A stretch of 64,000 nt of DNA from Ornithomonoglobus_A sp045537455 (lineage in GTDB: Bacteria > Bacillota > Clostridia > UBA1381), in NCBI GenBank assembly GCA_045537455.1, contig JAZSPM010000078.1, positions 18,282 through 82,281 on the forward strand, given 5' to 3'. A program made the position numbers and the translations under genes. The notes under the pieces were generated by a model. That model did no database searches and was not told the origin of the DNA. It worked only from the letters and a program-made list of their open reading frames with translations. Shown here piece by piece: positions 1 to 7,662 of this stretch. Every line of letters starts with the position of its first letter. Position 1 is the first letter of the stretch.

Positions 1-72
1 CATCGTTCTGATTTTTTAAATCTATTAAATCAATAAAATGCTCTAAAAATATAAAAAAAAAGGAGAATAGTT

Positions 73-177
73 ATGGAACGGATACCCCCATGGAAGGGAA
101 GCTTTCCCGCATTTAAAATTTTCGGCAATTTATATTTTGTCGGAACACAGCCTGCATCAACACACATTATTGACTAA
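73..177 (+). pseudogene. Truncated N-terminus of a metallo-beta-lactamase-fold hydrolase
   Basis: A Shine-Dalgarno AAGGAGAA precedes an ATG that opens a 34-codon frame ending in TAA. Residues 14-34 contain FKIFGNLYFVGTQPASTHII, which resembles the first beta strands of MBL-fold hydrolases, where the family continues with a TGDGL-type turn and the HxHxDH metal site. Here the frame stops just after the HIID tetrad, and none of the three frames downstream restores the fold. I infer a deletion remnant rather than a working gene. It could still be translated as a short peptide because the ribosome site is intact. The rplJ promoter starts 55 bases after its stop codon. The family assignment rests on remembered consensus, not a search. 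Confidence 0.5.
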
Positions 178-231
178 GAAAAGAGAAGCTGTGTTATTAT
201 AAAATATTTTTAAAAAATAATAAAAAAACTA

Positions 232-260
232 TTGACAAATAAGAAAAAATGTGGTATCAT
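232..260 (+). promoter_or_regulatory. Sigma-A promoter of the rplJ-rplL operon
   Basis: A perfect TTGACA box (232-237) lies 17 bases before TATCAT (255-260). Transcription would start near 267, just ahead of the L10 leader RNA. Confidence 0.85.
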
Positions 261-269
261 ATTTAAGTT

Positions 270-369
270 GAATCCGTAGACAGTCGGCAGCAGCAATGTG
301 TAAGTCCTACCGAGGGTAATTAGTATATGATTACTATGACCTTTTGTCGTCTGCGGCAAGAGGTCTTTT
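270..369 (+). ncRNA. Ribosomal protein L10 leader with terminator hairpin
   Basis: The stretch contains the signature AGACAGTCGGCAGCAGC followed by AAGTCCTACCGAGG, which matches the L10 leader that binds the L10-L12 complex in Firmicutes. Its 3' end is a 12-bp hairpin (arms 338-349 and 354-365, two G-U pairs, loop TCTG) followed by TTTT, so control by transcription attenuation is likely. In the known mechanism excess L10(L12)4 binds the leader and shuts down rplJ-rplL; this is knowledge of the family rather than something the sequence shows. Confidence 0.9.
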
Positions 370-422
370 CTATTTTATAGAAACGGCATTCAATGATTAA
401 ATTTCTGAAAGAGGTGAAATCT

Positions 423-1088
423 ATGCCAAGCGAGAAGGTATTGGAGTCCAAAAAGGCACAAGTTGCTGAAGTTGCTGAAGTTCTTAAAGCAGCTGAAACA
501 GGTGTACTTGTTGACTACAGAGGTCTTACCGTTGAGGAGGACACAAATCTTCGTAACAAGCTTAGAGAAGCCAATGTAAAGTATTTCGTTATCAAGAATA
601 CACTTCTTGGCAGAGCTGCAAAGGAAGCAGGAATTGAAGGTCTTGAAGAGGCACTTCACGGTCCTACAGCACTTGCAGTTTCAAACGACGACGCAGTAGC
701 ACCTGCAAAGGTTCTTGCTGACTTTGCAAAGGGTAACGATAAGCTTGAAATCAAATCAGGCTTCATGGACGGTGCTGTTATGTCACTTGATGAAATCAAG
801 ACACTTGCAGCAACACCGAACAAGGAGACATTGATTGCAAAGGTTCTTGGAAGCTTGAACGCTCCTGTTTCAAATCTTACTCGTCTATTACAGACTATCG
901 TAGACGGTGGAGAAGAAATATCAGAACTTATTGCTAAGAAGGCAGGCGAAGCCGCTCCTGCAGAGGAAGCAGCACCTGCTGAAGAGGTAGCTCCCGCAGA
1001 AGAGGCTCCCGTTGAGGAAGCTCCTGTAGAAGCTCCGGTTGAGGCTGTAGCAGAAGAAGCTGCTCCTGCTGAAACACCTGCTGAATAA
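423..1088 (+). CDS. rplJ: 50S ribosomal protein L10 with acidic C-terminal extension
   Basis: L10 forms the base of the ribosomal stalk and carries the L7/L12 dimers that recruit translation GTPases. The chosen ATG follows GAAAGAGGTG at normal spacing; an upstream in-frame start at 393 lacks a ribosome site. The protein is 221 residues, and the conserved core ends near residue 172, which is the usual family length. The last 50 residues are an Ala/Pro/Glu repeat (units such as APAEEA and PVEEAPVEA) with no Lys or Arg. Similar acidic tails occur in some Clostridia, but the role is unknown to me. It is the first gene after the L10 leader and is followed by rplL after 59 bases. Confidence 0.95.
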   Translation: MPSEKVLESKKAQVAEVAEVLKAAETGVLVDYRGLTVEEDTNLRNKLREANVKYFVIKNTLLGRAAKEAGIEGLEEALHGPTALAVSNDDAVAPAKVLADFAKGNDKLEIKSGFMDGAVMSLDEIKTLAATPNKETLIAKVLGSLNAPVSNLTRLLQTIVDGGEEISELIAKKAGEAAPAEEAAPAEEVAPAEEAPVEEAPVEAPVEAVAEEAAPAETPAE

Positions 1089-1147
1089 TCAGCAAAACAA
1101 ACCAAACAAAAAATTAAAATAATTTATTAATTAGGAGGAAAATTAAA

Positions 1148-1519
1148 ATGGCAGATTTAAATGCAATTCTTGATTCAATCAAGGAATTAAAGTTATTAGA
1201 AGTTGCAGAATTAGTTAAAATGATGGAAGAAGAGTTCGGCGTAAGCGCTGCTGCTCCTGTTATGGTAGCTGCTGCTGGCGGCGCTGCTGCTGGCGGTGCA
1301 GATGAGAAGTCAGAATTTGACGTAATTCTTGCAGACGCAGGCGCTTCAAAGCTTAACGTTATTAAGGTTGTTAGAGGTATCACAGGTCTTGGCTTGAAGG
1401 AAGCTAAGGAGCTTGTTGACGGTGCACCTAAGACACTTAAGGAAGCTGTAGCTAAGGAAGAAGCTGAAAAGATGAAGGCTGAACTTGAAGAAGCCGGCGC
1501 TAAAGTAGAATTAAAGTAA
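1148..1519 (+). CDS. rplL: 50S ribosomal protein L7/L12
   Basis: This is the 123-residue acidic stalk protein. An N-terminal dimerisation helix (residues 1-32) is followed by an Ala/Gly hinge (about 37-55) and the globular C-terminal domain that contacts elongation factors. The motif GLGLKEAKELVDGAPK near residue 82 is the classic factor-binding face. A TTAGGAGGAAAATTAAA ribosome site precedes the ATG. It is co-transcribed with rplJ. A small GC-rich hairpin (1547-1561) lies downstream without a T-run, so transcription may continue into the DUF177 gene. Confidence 0.97.
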   Translation: MADLNAILDSIKELKLLEVAELVKMMEEEFGVSAAAPVMVAAAGGAAAGGADEKSEFDVILADAGASKLNVIKVVRGITGLGLKEAKELVDGAPKTLKEAVAKEEAEKMKAELEEAGAKVELK

Positions 1520-1588
1520 TTTAACTCTATATATTTTAACATAGCAGCGGTTTTATACCGCATATGATACAAGCTAAGGAGTAATACT

Positions 1589-2095
1589 ATGATAATAGAT
1601 GTATCAAGTATTTTAAAAGAAATCGGCGGAAAAATTGATGTTGATTGCAGCATTGATTTTAACGAAACCGAGTTCTTGGGCGGGGTGTATAAATTCACTT
1701 CACCGGTCACCGTTAAGGGTGCAGTCAAGAACAACGGCGAGTCTCTCACATTCACAGCTGAGTGTGCTTCTACCTTTAATACTCAATGTGCAAGGTGCGG
1801 ACGGGATATTGAAGCTGTTCTGACATTCATCGTAGATGAAGACCTGATGCAGGACAACGGAGAAGTCACCGATGAAGATGTAATTCTTTTCGATGGCGGT
1901 ACTGTTGAGATTGACGACATCATCTTAAACGGATTTTTCATGAACGAAAACGGAAAGCATTTATGCAGTGATGACTGTAAGGGCTTATGCCCCAAATGCG
2001 GATGTAATCTAAACGAAAAACAGTGTGACTGCGACAATGAATCTATTGACCCTCGCTGGTCTGCCTTAGTTGATATCATGAATAACAAAAATTAG
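1589..2095 (+). CDS. DUF177 (YceD-like) protein, zinc-ribbon-like
   Basis: The 168-residue protein belongs to the DUF177/YceD family, which is almost always encoded next to rpmF and has been linked to 23S rRNA accumulation in some bacteria and plastids. Cys67-x-x-Cys70 and a C-terminal cysteine cluster (126, 130, 134, 137, 139, 146, 148) suggest bound metal; these pairs are visible in the sequence. The ribosome site AAGGAG precedes the ATG. It lies 28 bases upstream of rpmF, so the two are probably co-transcribed. The molecular activity is not known. Confidence 0.85.
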   Translation: MIIDVSSILKEIGGKIDVDCSIDFNETEFLGGVYKFTSPVTVKGAVKNNGESLTFTAECASTFNTQCARCGRDIEAVLTFIVDEDLMQDNGEVTDEDVILFDGGTVEIDDIILNGFFMNENGKHLCSDDCKGLCPKCGCNLNEKQCDCDNESIDPRWSALVDIMNNKN

Positions 2096-2123
2096 AGTTT
2101 ATTATTTTATGGAGGTGTAACAA

Positions 2124-2303
2124 ATGGCAGTACCTAAGGGTAAAGTATCGAAAGCCAGAAGAAATAAAAGACGTGCTAATTGGAAGCTTACAGCACCTAA
2201 CATGGTGGAATGCCCCCAGTGCCACGAATTTAAGATGCCTCATAAAGTTTGTAAATCTTGCGGATATTATAACGGCAAGGAAGTTATAAAAGTTGAGGAT
2301 TAA
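2124..2303 (+). CDS. rpmF: 50S ribosomal protein L32
   Basis: A 59-residue protein that starts MAVPKGKVSKARRNKRRANW, the L32 signature, and carries four cysteines in a CPQC...CKSC pattern, the zinc-binding C+ form. A GGAGGTG ribosome site sits 8 bases before the ATG. It follows the DUF177 gene in the conserved order and is closed by a strong terminator. A zinc-free paralogue may exist elsewhere, but none is in this window. Confidence 0.97.
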   Translation: MAVPKGKVSKARRNKRRANWKLTAPNMVECPQCHEFKMPHKVCKSCGYYNGKEVIKVED

Positions 2304-2327
2304 TTCGGCTTTAAATTGAGAATTCAA

Positions 2328-2355
2328 GGGTGTTACTCCATGTAACACCCTTTTT
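2328..2355 (+). terminator. Intrinsic terminator after rpmF
   Basis: Perfect 9-bp stem GGGTGTTAC / GTAACACCC with a 5-base loop, followed by TTTTT. Confidence 0.92.
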
Positions 2356-2386
2356 CATTAAAAATTATTATATAGGAGGCTTTGCT

Positions 2387-3124
2387 ATGTCAGGACATTC
2401 AAAATGGAGTACAATAAAACGTAAAAAGGGTGCAAACGACGCTCAGCGTGCAAAGATTTTCACAAAAATCGCACGTGAGATTATAGTTGCTGTAAAAGCA
2501 GGCGGCGCAGACCCTGACAACAACTCAAGCTTGAAGGACGCGATTGCAAAGGCACGTTCAAACAATATGCCCAACGACAATATCAACCGTACTATAAAAA
2601 AAGCGGCAGGTTCAACCGAGGGCGATAATTACGAAAGCATCACTTACGAGGGCTACGGTCCTAACGGTGTAGCTTTAATCGTTGACACTCTTACAGACAA
2701 CAGAAACAGAACTGCTGCCGATGTACGTCATGCATTTGATAAGTACGGCGGAAACATGGGACAGTCAGGCTGTGTATCATATATGTTTGACCGTAAGGGA
2801 GTTATAATCATCGAGGATGAGGATAGCGAAATTGATGAAGAAGAAATCACAATGGACGCACTTGAAGCAGGTGCAGAAGATATTGAAATCGAAGACGGTG
2901 TTATTGAAATCACTACTGCTCCAAATGATTTAGGAACAGTCCGTGATGCACTTGACGGAAAATATACACTTGCTTCAGCAGAAGTAAGCATGGTTCCGCA
3001 GACAATGACAGAGCTTACAGACGAAGCTCAGATTACTCAGATGCAGAAAATGCTTGATATGCTTGAAGATAACGATGACGTTCAGAATGTATATCACAAC
3101 TGGGATATGCCTGATGAAGAATAA
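2387..3124 (+). CDS. yebC: YebC/PmpR family translation/transcription factor
   Basis: A 245-residue member of the YebC/TACO1 family. The start MSGHSKWSTIKRKKGANDAQ is the family hallmark, and AGGAGG lies 7 bases before this ATG, so a longer upstream frame (from 2330) is rejected. YebC proteins have been described as DNA-binding regulators and, more recently, as ribosome-associated factors that help at proline stretches; which applies here is unknown. Domain I is at about 1-75, and acidic domains II and III follow, with an Asp/Glu-rich stretch near residues 148-180. It is a single-gene unit between two terminators. Confidence 0.95.
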   Translation: MSGHSKWSTIKRKKGANDAQRAKIFTKIAREIIVAVKAGGADPDNNSSLKDAIAKARSNNMPNDNINRTIKKAAGSTEGDNYESITYEGYGPNGVALIVDTLTDNRNRTAADVRHAFDKYGGNMGQSGCVSYMFDRKGVIIIEDEDSEIDEEEITMDALEAGAEDIEIEDGVIEITTAPNDLGTVRDALDGKYTLASAEVSMVPQTMTELTDEAQITQMQKMLDMLEDNDDVQNVYHNWDMPDEE

Positions 3125-3130
3125 CAAAAA

Positions 3131-3160
3131 AATGTCTCACTTTTCAGTGAGACATTTTTT
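3131..3160. terminator. Bidirectional terminator between yebC and the lipoprotein gene
   Basis: Ten-bp stem AATGTCTCAC / GTGAGACATT with loop TTTTCA. It has an A-run on one side and a T-run on the other, so it can end both converging transcripts. Confidence 0.88.
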
Positions 3161-3161
3161 A

Positions 3162-3704
3162 TTACTGTAATACAGGTGCCGGCATCATCTGTTCAAAGTT
3201 TGCTACTGCTACCTTTGCAAGATTTACAAGAAGCTGCTGCTGAGTTTCGTCACTGCCTGAACCTGCTGTAACCTCAATTATACAGCCTCTGTCATAAACG
3301 TGTATTGTAGGGTATGCAATATACGCTGTTTCACCAAGTTCTGTAACCTCTGTTATATCACTTCTCTTTGCTTTTGCAGCTGCAAATTTCTGATATACTG
3401 CATCAATCGAGGTTGTTTCGTTATATTGAGTAACCTTAATCTCAACACTGTCACCCAAGCCCTTAGGATTGCTTACATATACAGCCGAGCGTGTTGTACC
3501 CTCTGTTTTGATATCTCCGTCCATAACAGGTACATACTCATAATTTACACCTGCATATACATTGTCAGCTGTCAGAACAAGTGTAGGATCAAGCATCGGA
3601 ATCGGTGTCGCTGTCGGCTTTGCGAACAGTCCGCCACCACCGCCACAAGCACATAAACCAATAGTAACTATCAAGCTTGCAAACACTAATAATAATTTTT
3701 TCAT
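3162..3704 (-). CDS. Predicted lipoprotein of unknown function
   Basis: The 180-residue product begins with a lysine pair and a hydrophobic stretch and has a lipobox LCAC, with Cys20 as the lipidation site, followed by a glycine run and a Pro/Thr-rich linker. The remaining 140 residues form a soluble extracytoplasmic domain that I do not recognise. Its pattern (VYVSNPKGLGDSVEIKVTQY) has the look of a small binding or DUF lipoprotein. The Lgt enzyme needed for its lipidation is also encoded in this window. It lies downstream of the transketolase genes on the same strand, separated by an imperfect hairpin. Confidence 0.7.
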   Translation of the reverse strand: MKKLLLVFASLIVTIGLCACGGGGGLFAKPTATPIPMLDPTLVLTADNVYAGVNYEYVPVMDGDIKTEGTTRSAVYVSNPKGLGDSVEIKVTQYNETTSIDAVYQKFAAAKAKRSDITEVTELGETAYIAYPTIHVYDRGCIIEVTAGSGSDETQQQLLVNLAKVAVANFEQMMPAPVLQ

Positions 3705-3756
3705 TGAGCATCTTCCTTTCTTTATTTATTATTCAAGTTTCAAAAGCCTTTCGTTC

Positions 3757-3805
3757 CATATTACAATCTGTTTTTATCACATATGGTGTGATAGATTGGA
3801 ATATG
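3757..3805 (-). other. Long imperfect hairpin between transketolase and lipoprotein genes
   Basis: CATATT, CAATCT and TCAC on one arm pair with GTGA, AGATTG and AATATG on the other, with small bulges. There is no T-run after it on the minus strand, so it may be an RNA-processing or stabilising stem rather than a simple terminator. Confidence 0.45.
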
Positions 3806-3826
3806 AAATGCTTTAGGAACTTATAT

Positions 3827-4759
3827 TTATTTCTTCATTGCAATAGCTTCTTTTACCTTTGAAACAATATTTTCTGCTGTTAGTCCGTATTCTTCAAATA
3901 ACTCAGCCGGCTTACCGCTCTTTCCATAACGGTCTGTACCGATTATCTTAACAGGGCAAGGAGCATTTGCACATACAACCTCACTTACTGCACTTCCGAG
4001 ACCGCCCATAATGTAGTGCTCTTCTGCTGTTACGATAGCGCCTGTTTCCTTTGCCGCTTTTGTTATTATTTCCTCATCTATTGGCTTTATTGTATGGATA
4101 TTTATAACTCTTGCATTGATACCCTCAGCCGCAAGCATATCATGAGCCTTTAAAGCTTCACCTACCATCAAGCCTGTTGCAATAATTGTTGCATCATTAC
4201 CGTCTCTTAGCTGTACACCCTTGCCAAGCTCAAACTTGTAGTCTGCCGGGTTTACATCTTCAACTGCAAGACGTCCGAATCTCATGTATACAGGACCGTT
4301 GTGGTCGATTGCAGCCTTAACTGCTGCCATTGCCTCTACATCATCAGCAGGGTTTAATATAACCATTCCCGGAATAGTTCTCATAAGAGCTATATCCTCA
4401 AGACACTGATGTGATGCTCCGTCCTCACCTACTGAAATACCTGCGTGAGTTGCACCGATTTTTACATTAAGCTTTGTGTAACCGATTGAGTTTCTTATCT
4501 GCTCAAAAGCTCTACCTGCCGCAAACATTGCAAATGTTGAAGCAAAAGCAATCTTACCGCATGAAGCAAGACCTGCTGCCACACACATCATGTTGCCCTC
4601 TGCTATACCCATATTTATAAAACGGTCAGGATATGCTTTTTTGAACATATCTGTTTTTGTTGATTTTGAAAGGTCGGCGTCAAGCACTACGATATTAGGG
4701 TTATCGCCGTACTTTACCAAAGCCGCACCGTATGATTCTCTTGTAGCCTTCTTTGCCAT
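3827..4759 (-). CDS. Transketolase, C-terminal subunit
   Basis: The 310-residue protein covers the pyrimidine-binding and C-terminal domains of transketolase, which works with the N-terminal subunit to move two-carbon units in the non-oxidative pentose phosphate pathway. Visible motifs are the RFINMGIAEGNMM stretch with the catalytic Glu, and GEDGASHQCLEDIALMR of the pyrimidine domain. Its ATG overlaps the stop of the upstream subunit gene (TAATG), which points to translational coupling. A two-gene transketolase is common in Clostridia and archaea. A DXS-like enzyme is unlikely because the partner lacks DXS length and motifs. Confidence 0.92.
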   Translation of the reverse strand: MAKKATRESYGAALVKYGDNPNIVVLDADLSKSTKTDMFKKAYPDRFINMGIAEGNMMCVAAGLASCGKIAFASTFAMFAAGRAFEQIRNSIGYTKLNVKIGATHAGISVGEDGASHQCLEDIALMRTIPGMVILNPADDVEAMAAVKAAIDHNGPVYMRFGRLAVEDVNPADYKFELGKGVQLRDGNDATIIATGLMVGEALKAHDMLAAEGINARVINIHTIKPIDEEIITKAAKETGAIVTAEEHYIMGGLGSAVSEVVCANAPCPVKIIGTDRYGKSGKPAELFEEYGLTAENIVSKVKEAIAMKK

Positions 4760-5607
4760 TATAACGACGCCTCCTGTTCTGCTATTATTTTATCAAGCTC
4801 TGCTATAGCCTGCTCGTACTGCTCTTTATTTGGTGCTGCACCATGCCAGCCTGCCTGATTTTCCATAAATGATACATTCTTACCCTTAACTGACTTCATA
4901 ATAACTGCTGTAGGCTTTCCTTTTGTTGCCTTTGCTTCGTCGATTGCAGCCATTAATTCATCAAAGTTATGAGCGTCTGCAACTATAACGTGCCATCCGA
5001 ATGCCCTGAACTTTTCATCAATCGGATTAGGGTTCATAACCTCTGATACGTCACCGTCTATCTGTAAGCCGTTGTTATCAACAAATATAGTAAGGTTGTC
5101 CAGCTTGTAATGCGGTGCAAACATAGCCTGTTCCCAAACCTGTCCTTCTTCAAGCTCACCGTCACCAAGGATTGAGTATACTCTGTAATCCTTATTGTCA
5201 AGCTTTGCCGCAAGAGCCATTCCTCCTGCTACTGATACGCCCTGTCCCAAAGAACCTGTTGACATATCAATGCCCGGAACCTTATTCATATCAGGATGTC
5301 CCTGTAAATAACTTTTTGCATTTCTGAAGGTAGCTACATCCTCAACAGGGAAAAATCTCTTTTCTGCAAGCACACTGTAAAGTGCAGGTGCTGTGTGACC
5401 TTTTGACAAAACAAGTCTATCTCTGTTCTCCATTTTTGGGTTTTTGGGGTCTACATTCATTACCTCAAAATACAGCAGGGCAAGCAAATCCGCTATTGAA
5501 AGCGAGCCTCCCGGATGTCCTGATGCCGCACTATATACTGCCGTAAGTGCATTCTTACGCACCTTGTTGGCAATAATAGAAAGCTCAACTACTCTTTTCT
5601 TATCCAT
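4759..5607 (-). CDS. Transketolase, N-terminal subunit
   Basis: The 282-residue thiamine-diphosphate-binding half of transketolase. It shows GHPGGSLSIADLLALLYF near residue 30, SKGHTAPALY, and the TPP/Mg motif GDGELEEGQVWEQAM ending with the DNNGLQIDG loop. A ribosome site AAAAGGAGAAAGATA precedes the ATG. It lies 22 bases after mrnC, so it probably belongs to the cysS-mrnC transcript. Its cofactor is thiamine diphosphate, and part of that pathway is encoded at 47-50 kb. Confidence 0.93.
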   Translation of the reverse strand: MDKKRVVELSIIANKVRKNALTAVYSAASGHPGGSLSIADLLALLYFEVMNVDPKNPKMENRDRLVLSKGHTAPALYSVLAEKRFFPVEDVATFRNAKSYLQGHPDMNKVPGIDMSTGSLGQGVSVAGGMALAAKLDNKDYRVYSILGDGELEEGQVWEQAMFAPHYKLDNLTIFVDNNGLQIDGDVSEVMNPNPIDEKFRAFGWHVIVADAHNFDELMAAIDEAKATKGKPTAVIMKSVKGKNVSFMENQAGWHGAAPNKEQYEQAIAELDKIIAEQEASL

Positions 5608-5629
5608 TATCTTTCTCCTTTTGATTTAT

Positions 5630-6010
5630 TTATAACGCACTTTCATACGCTATTTTCATTAATTCATTCATTCTCTCACTCTTGCCGCTCAGGTACAAAT
5701 ATCCGATGAGCGCTTCAAAGCCCGTTGCATAACGATAATCGGTTATTGAAGCATTCTTTGCGGCAGTGTGCGATTTTGCATTCCTTCCACGCTTAAATAC
5801 TGCGGTTTCTTCTTCTGTAAGAAGCTCCAGCATATTATGTATGCTGTTTGACTGTGCTTGTGCCTTAACATATTTTACTGTTTTTAAATGCAGCTTATTT
5901 GCAGGCATTGTCTGATGCTCCTCTATAACACGTGTACGCACATACAGCTCATACACGCAATCACCTATATAGGCAAGCACGAGCGGCGAATATAAATTTA
6001 TATTATCCAT
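5630..6010 (-). CDS. mrnC: Mini-ribonuclease 3
   Basis: A stand-alone RNase III catalytic domain (126 residues) without a dsRNA-binding domain, as in Mini-III, which matures the ends of 23S rRNA in Firmicutes. The motif LAYIGDCVYELYVR carries the conserved catalytic acidic residues, and the second acidic cluster is in TGFEALIGYLYL. I place the start at MDNINLYS because GGAGGGTG lies 5 bases before it; a longer frame from 6046 lacks such a site. It follows cysS, a conserved neighbour in Firmicutes. Confidence 0.93.
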   Translation of the reverse strand: MDNINLYSPLVLAYIGDCVYELYVRTRVIEEHQTMPANKLHLKTVKYVKAQAQSNSIHNMLELLTEEETAVFKRGRNAKSHTAAKNASITDYRYATGFEALIGYLYLSGKSERMNELMKIAYESAL

Positions 6011-6130
6011 TTTTACACCCTCCATATTAACACGAAAAAGAAGCAAACAGATTGCCGCTTAACGAGGCGACAGCGTATGTGTATACTCCAAGCCGAGACA
6101 AGTGGTGAGATGTGCCGCTTATTTTTTGTG
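6011..6130 (-). other. Unusual 120-base cysS-mrnC intergenic segment
   Basis: This gap within an otherwise tight operon is richer in GC than other intergenic DNA here and holds a direct repeat TGCCGCTTA at 6053-6061 and 6113-6121, exactly 60 bases apart. I see no strong terminator or ORF. It could be a small interspersed repeat or a structured RNA segment. Confidence 0.35.
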
Positions 6131-7519
6131 TTATTTAAAGCTCCACTGAACTCCGTTTGGTGTATCCTTTAATACAATATTCATTTCGTTCAGCTTATCT
6201 CTTATCTCGTCAGCCTTTGCCCAATTCTTTTCCGCTCTTGCTTTTGTTCTCTCTGCAATGAGAGCTTCAACCTCAGCATCGATTGACTTCTTTGTTTCTT
6301 TAACAAACACACCAAGAACCGAACCAAGCTCCTTTATAAGACCAAGTGTTTTTTCTATCGCTGTCTTTGAAGTCTGTGCATTAATTTCTGTATTTGCCAT
6401 GTAAACTATATCAAATATTGCAGCTATTGCATCTGCTGTATTTAAGTCATCATCCATAGCGTCAATGAATTTGTGTCTGAATGCATTTAGCTTTTCGTCA
6501 AAACCTGTTTCAAGCTCATTTGCAGGAGCATTATCAAGTAAAAATTCAAGATTTTCAATACAGGTATATACTCTTTCAACCGCCGACTTTGCCTGCTCCA
6601 TAAGCGTATCTGCAAAGTTAATCGGGTTACGGTAATGAGCTGACAGCATAAAGAATCTTATAACCTCGCTGTCATACTGCTTTCTTATATCTCTTACAGT
6701 AAAGAAATTACCTAGTGACTTACTCATCTTCTGATTGTTTATGTTTATATAGCCGTTGTGCATCCAGTAATTTGCAAAAGGCTTTCCGTTTGCACATTCA
6801 CTCTGTGCAATTTCATTCTCATGGTGAGGGAATATCAAATCCTGACCGCCTGAATGAAGGTCGATTGTCTCACCAAGATACTTATTCGCCATCGCTGAGC
6901 ATTCTATATGCCAGCCCGGACGTCCCAAGCCCCATGGGCTTTCCCATGCCGGCTCGCCTTCTTTTTGCTTTTTCCACAGTGCAAAGTCCATAACATCCTG
7001 CTTTGCTTCATTAACGTCAATTCTTGCACCTGCTTCCAAATCCTCAAGAGGCTGCTTTGAAAGCTTTCCGTATTCACGGAATTTCTTTGTTGAGAAATAC
7101 ACGTTTCCGTCTACGTTATATGCATAACCGTTTTCTTCAAGCTTTTTGATGATTTCTATTATAGCATCAATATTTTCTGTTGCCTTTGGATGAATTGAAG
7201 CTTCTCTTATTCCAAGTGCCTTTGCATCCTCAAAATACTCGTTTATAAAACGCTCGCCAAGCTCCTTTACAGTTATGCCCTCGGCATTAGCACGCTTTAT
7301 CATTTTATCGTCAACATCAGTGAAATTCTGAACAAACTTCACTTTGTAGCCTGAATATTCAAGATAACGGCGCATAATATCAAATATTATGAACGGTCTT
7401 GCGTTACCAATATGAAAATAATCATAAACCGTAGGACCACATGAATACATCTTTACTTCGTTTTTGTCCATAGGGACAAACTCTTCTTTTTGTCTTGTCA
7501 GGGTATTATATATTTTCAT
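6131..7519 (-). CDS. cysS: Cysteine--tRNA ligase
   Basis: A 462-residue class I aminoacyl-tRNA synthetase that charges tRNA-Cys. HIGH-type motif YFHIGNARP and KMSKS motif QKMSKSLGN are both present. Zinc ligands are visible as the Cys of YSCGPTVYD, the Cys of HIECSAMA and the HHENE site. The start MKIYNTLT is preferred because GGGAGT lies 7 bases upstream; a start five codons earlier is less well placed. It heads a run with mrnC and the transketolase genes and has its own promoter. Confidence 0.96.
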   Translation of the reverse strand: MKIYNTLTRQKEEFVPMDKNEVKMYSCGPTVYDYFHIGNARPFIIFDIMRRYLEYSGYKVKFVQNFTDVDDKMIKRANAEGITVKELGERFINEYFEDAKALGIREASIHPKATENIDAIIEIIKKLEENGYAYNVDGNVYFSTKKFREYGKLSKQPLEDLEAGARIDVNEAKQDVMDFALWKKQKEGEPAWESPWGLGRPGWHIECSAMANKYLGETIDLHSGGQDLIFPHHENEIAQSECANGKPFANYWMHNGYININNQKMSKSLGNFFTVRDIRKQYDSEVIRFFMLSAHYRNPINFADTLMEQAKSAVERVYTCIENLEFLLDNAPANELETGFDEKLNAFRHKFIDAMDDDLNTADAIAAIFDIVYMANTEINAQTSKTAIEKTLGLIKELGSVLGVFVKETKKSIDAEVEALIAERTKARAEKNWAKADEIRDKLNEMNIVLKDTPNGVQWSFK

Positions 7520-7558
7520 TTTTATTACTCCCAATCTATAACAATTATTTACCTTTTA

Positions 7559-7587
7559 ATTATATCGCAAAATCCGAAAAAAAACAA
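7559..7587 (-). promoter_or_regulatory. Promoter of cysS
   Basis: On the minus strand TTGTTT, a 17-base spacer, then TATAAT, about 40 bases before the cysS start. Confidence 0.7.
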
Positions 7588-7621
7588 CCTTTTTTTGAAA
7601 ATTTTCCTTTATATACAAACA

Positions 7622-7652
7622 AAAGCACACAGATTTGTTTTCTGTATGCTTT
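7622..7652 (-). terminator. Terminator after the GH78-type gene
   Basis: On the minus strand AAAGCATACAG pairs with CTGTGTGCTTT (11 bp, one U-G pair) and is followed by a T-rich run. Its core resembles the guaB terminator at 9656-9683. Confidence 0.8.
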
Positions 7653-7662
7653 TTTACTCAAT

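Noticed and set aside
656..1105. Long minus-strand ORF opposite the L10 tail
   Set aside because: It mirrors the Ala/Pro/Glu repeat of rplJ and is rich in Ser and Ala by composition; it has no ribosome site or family match.
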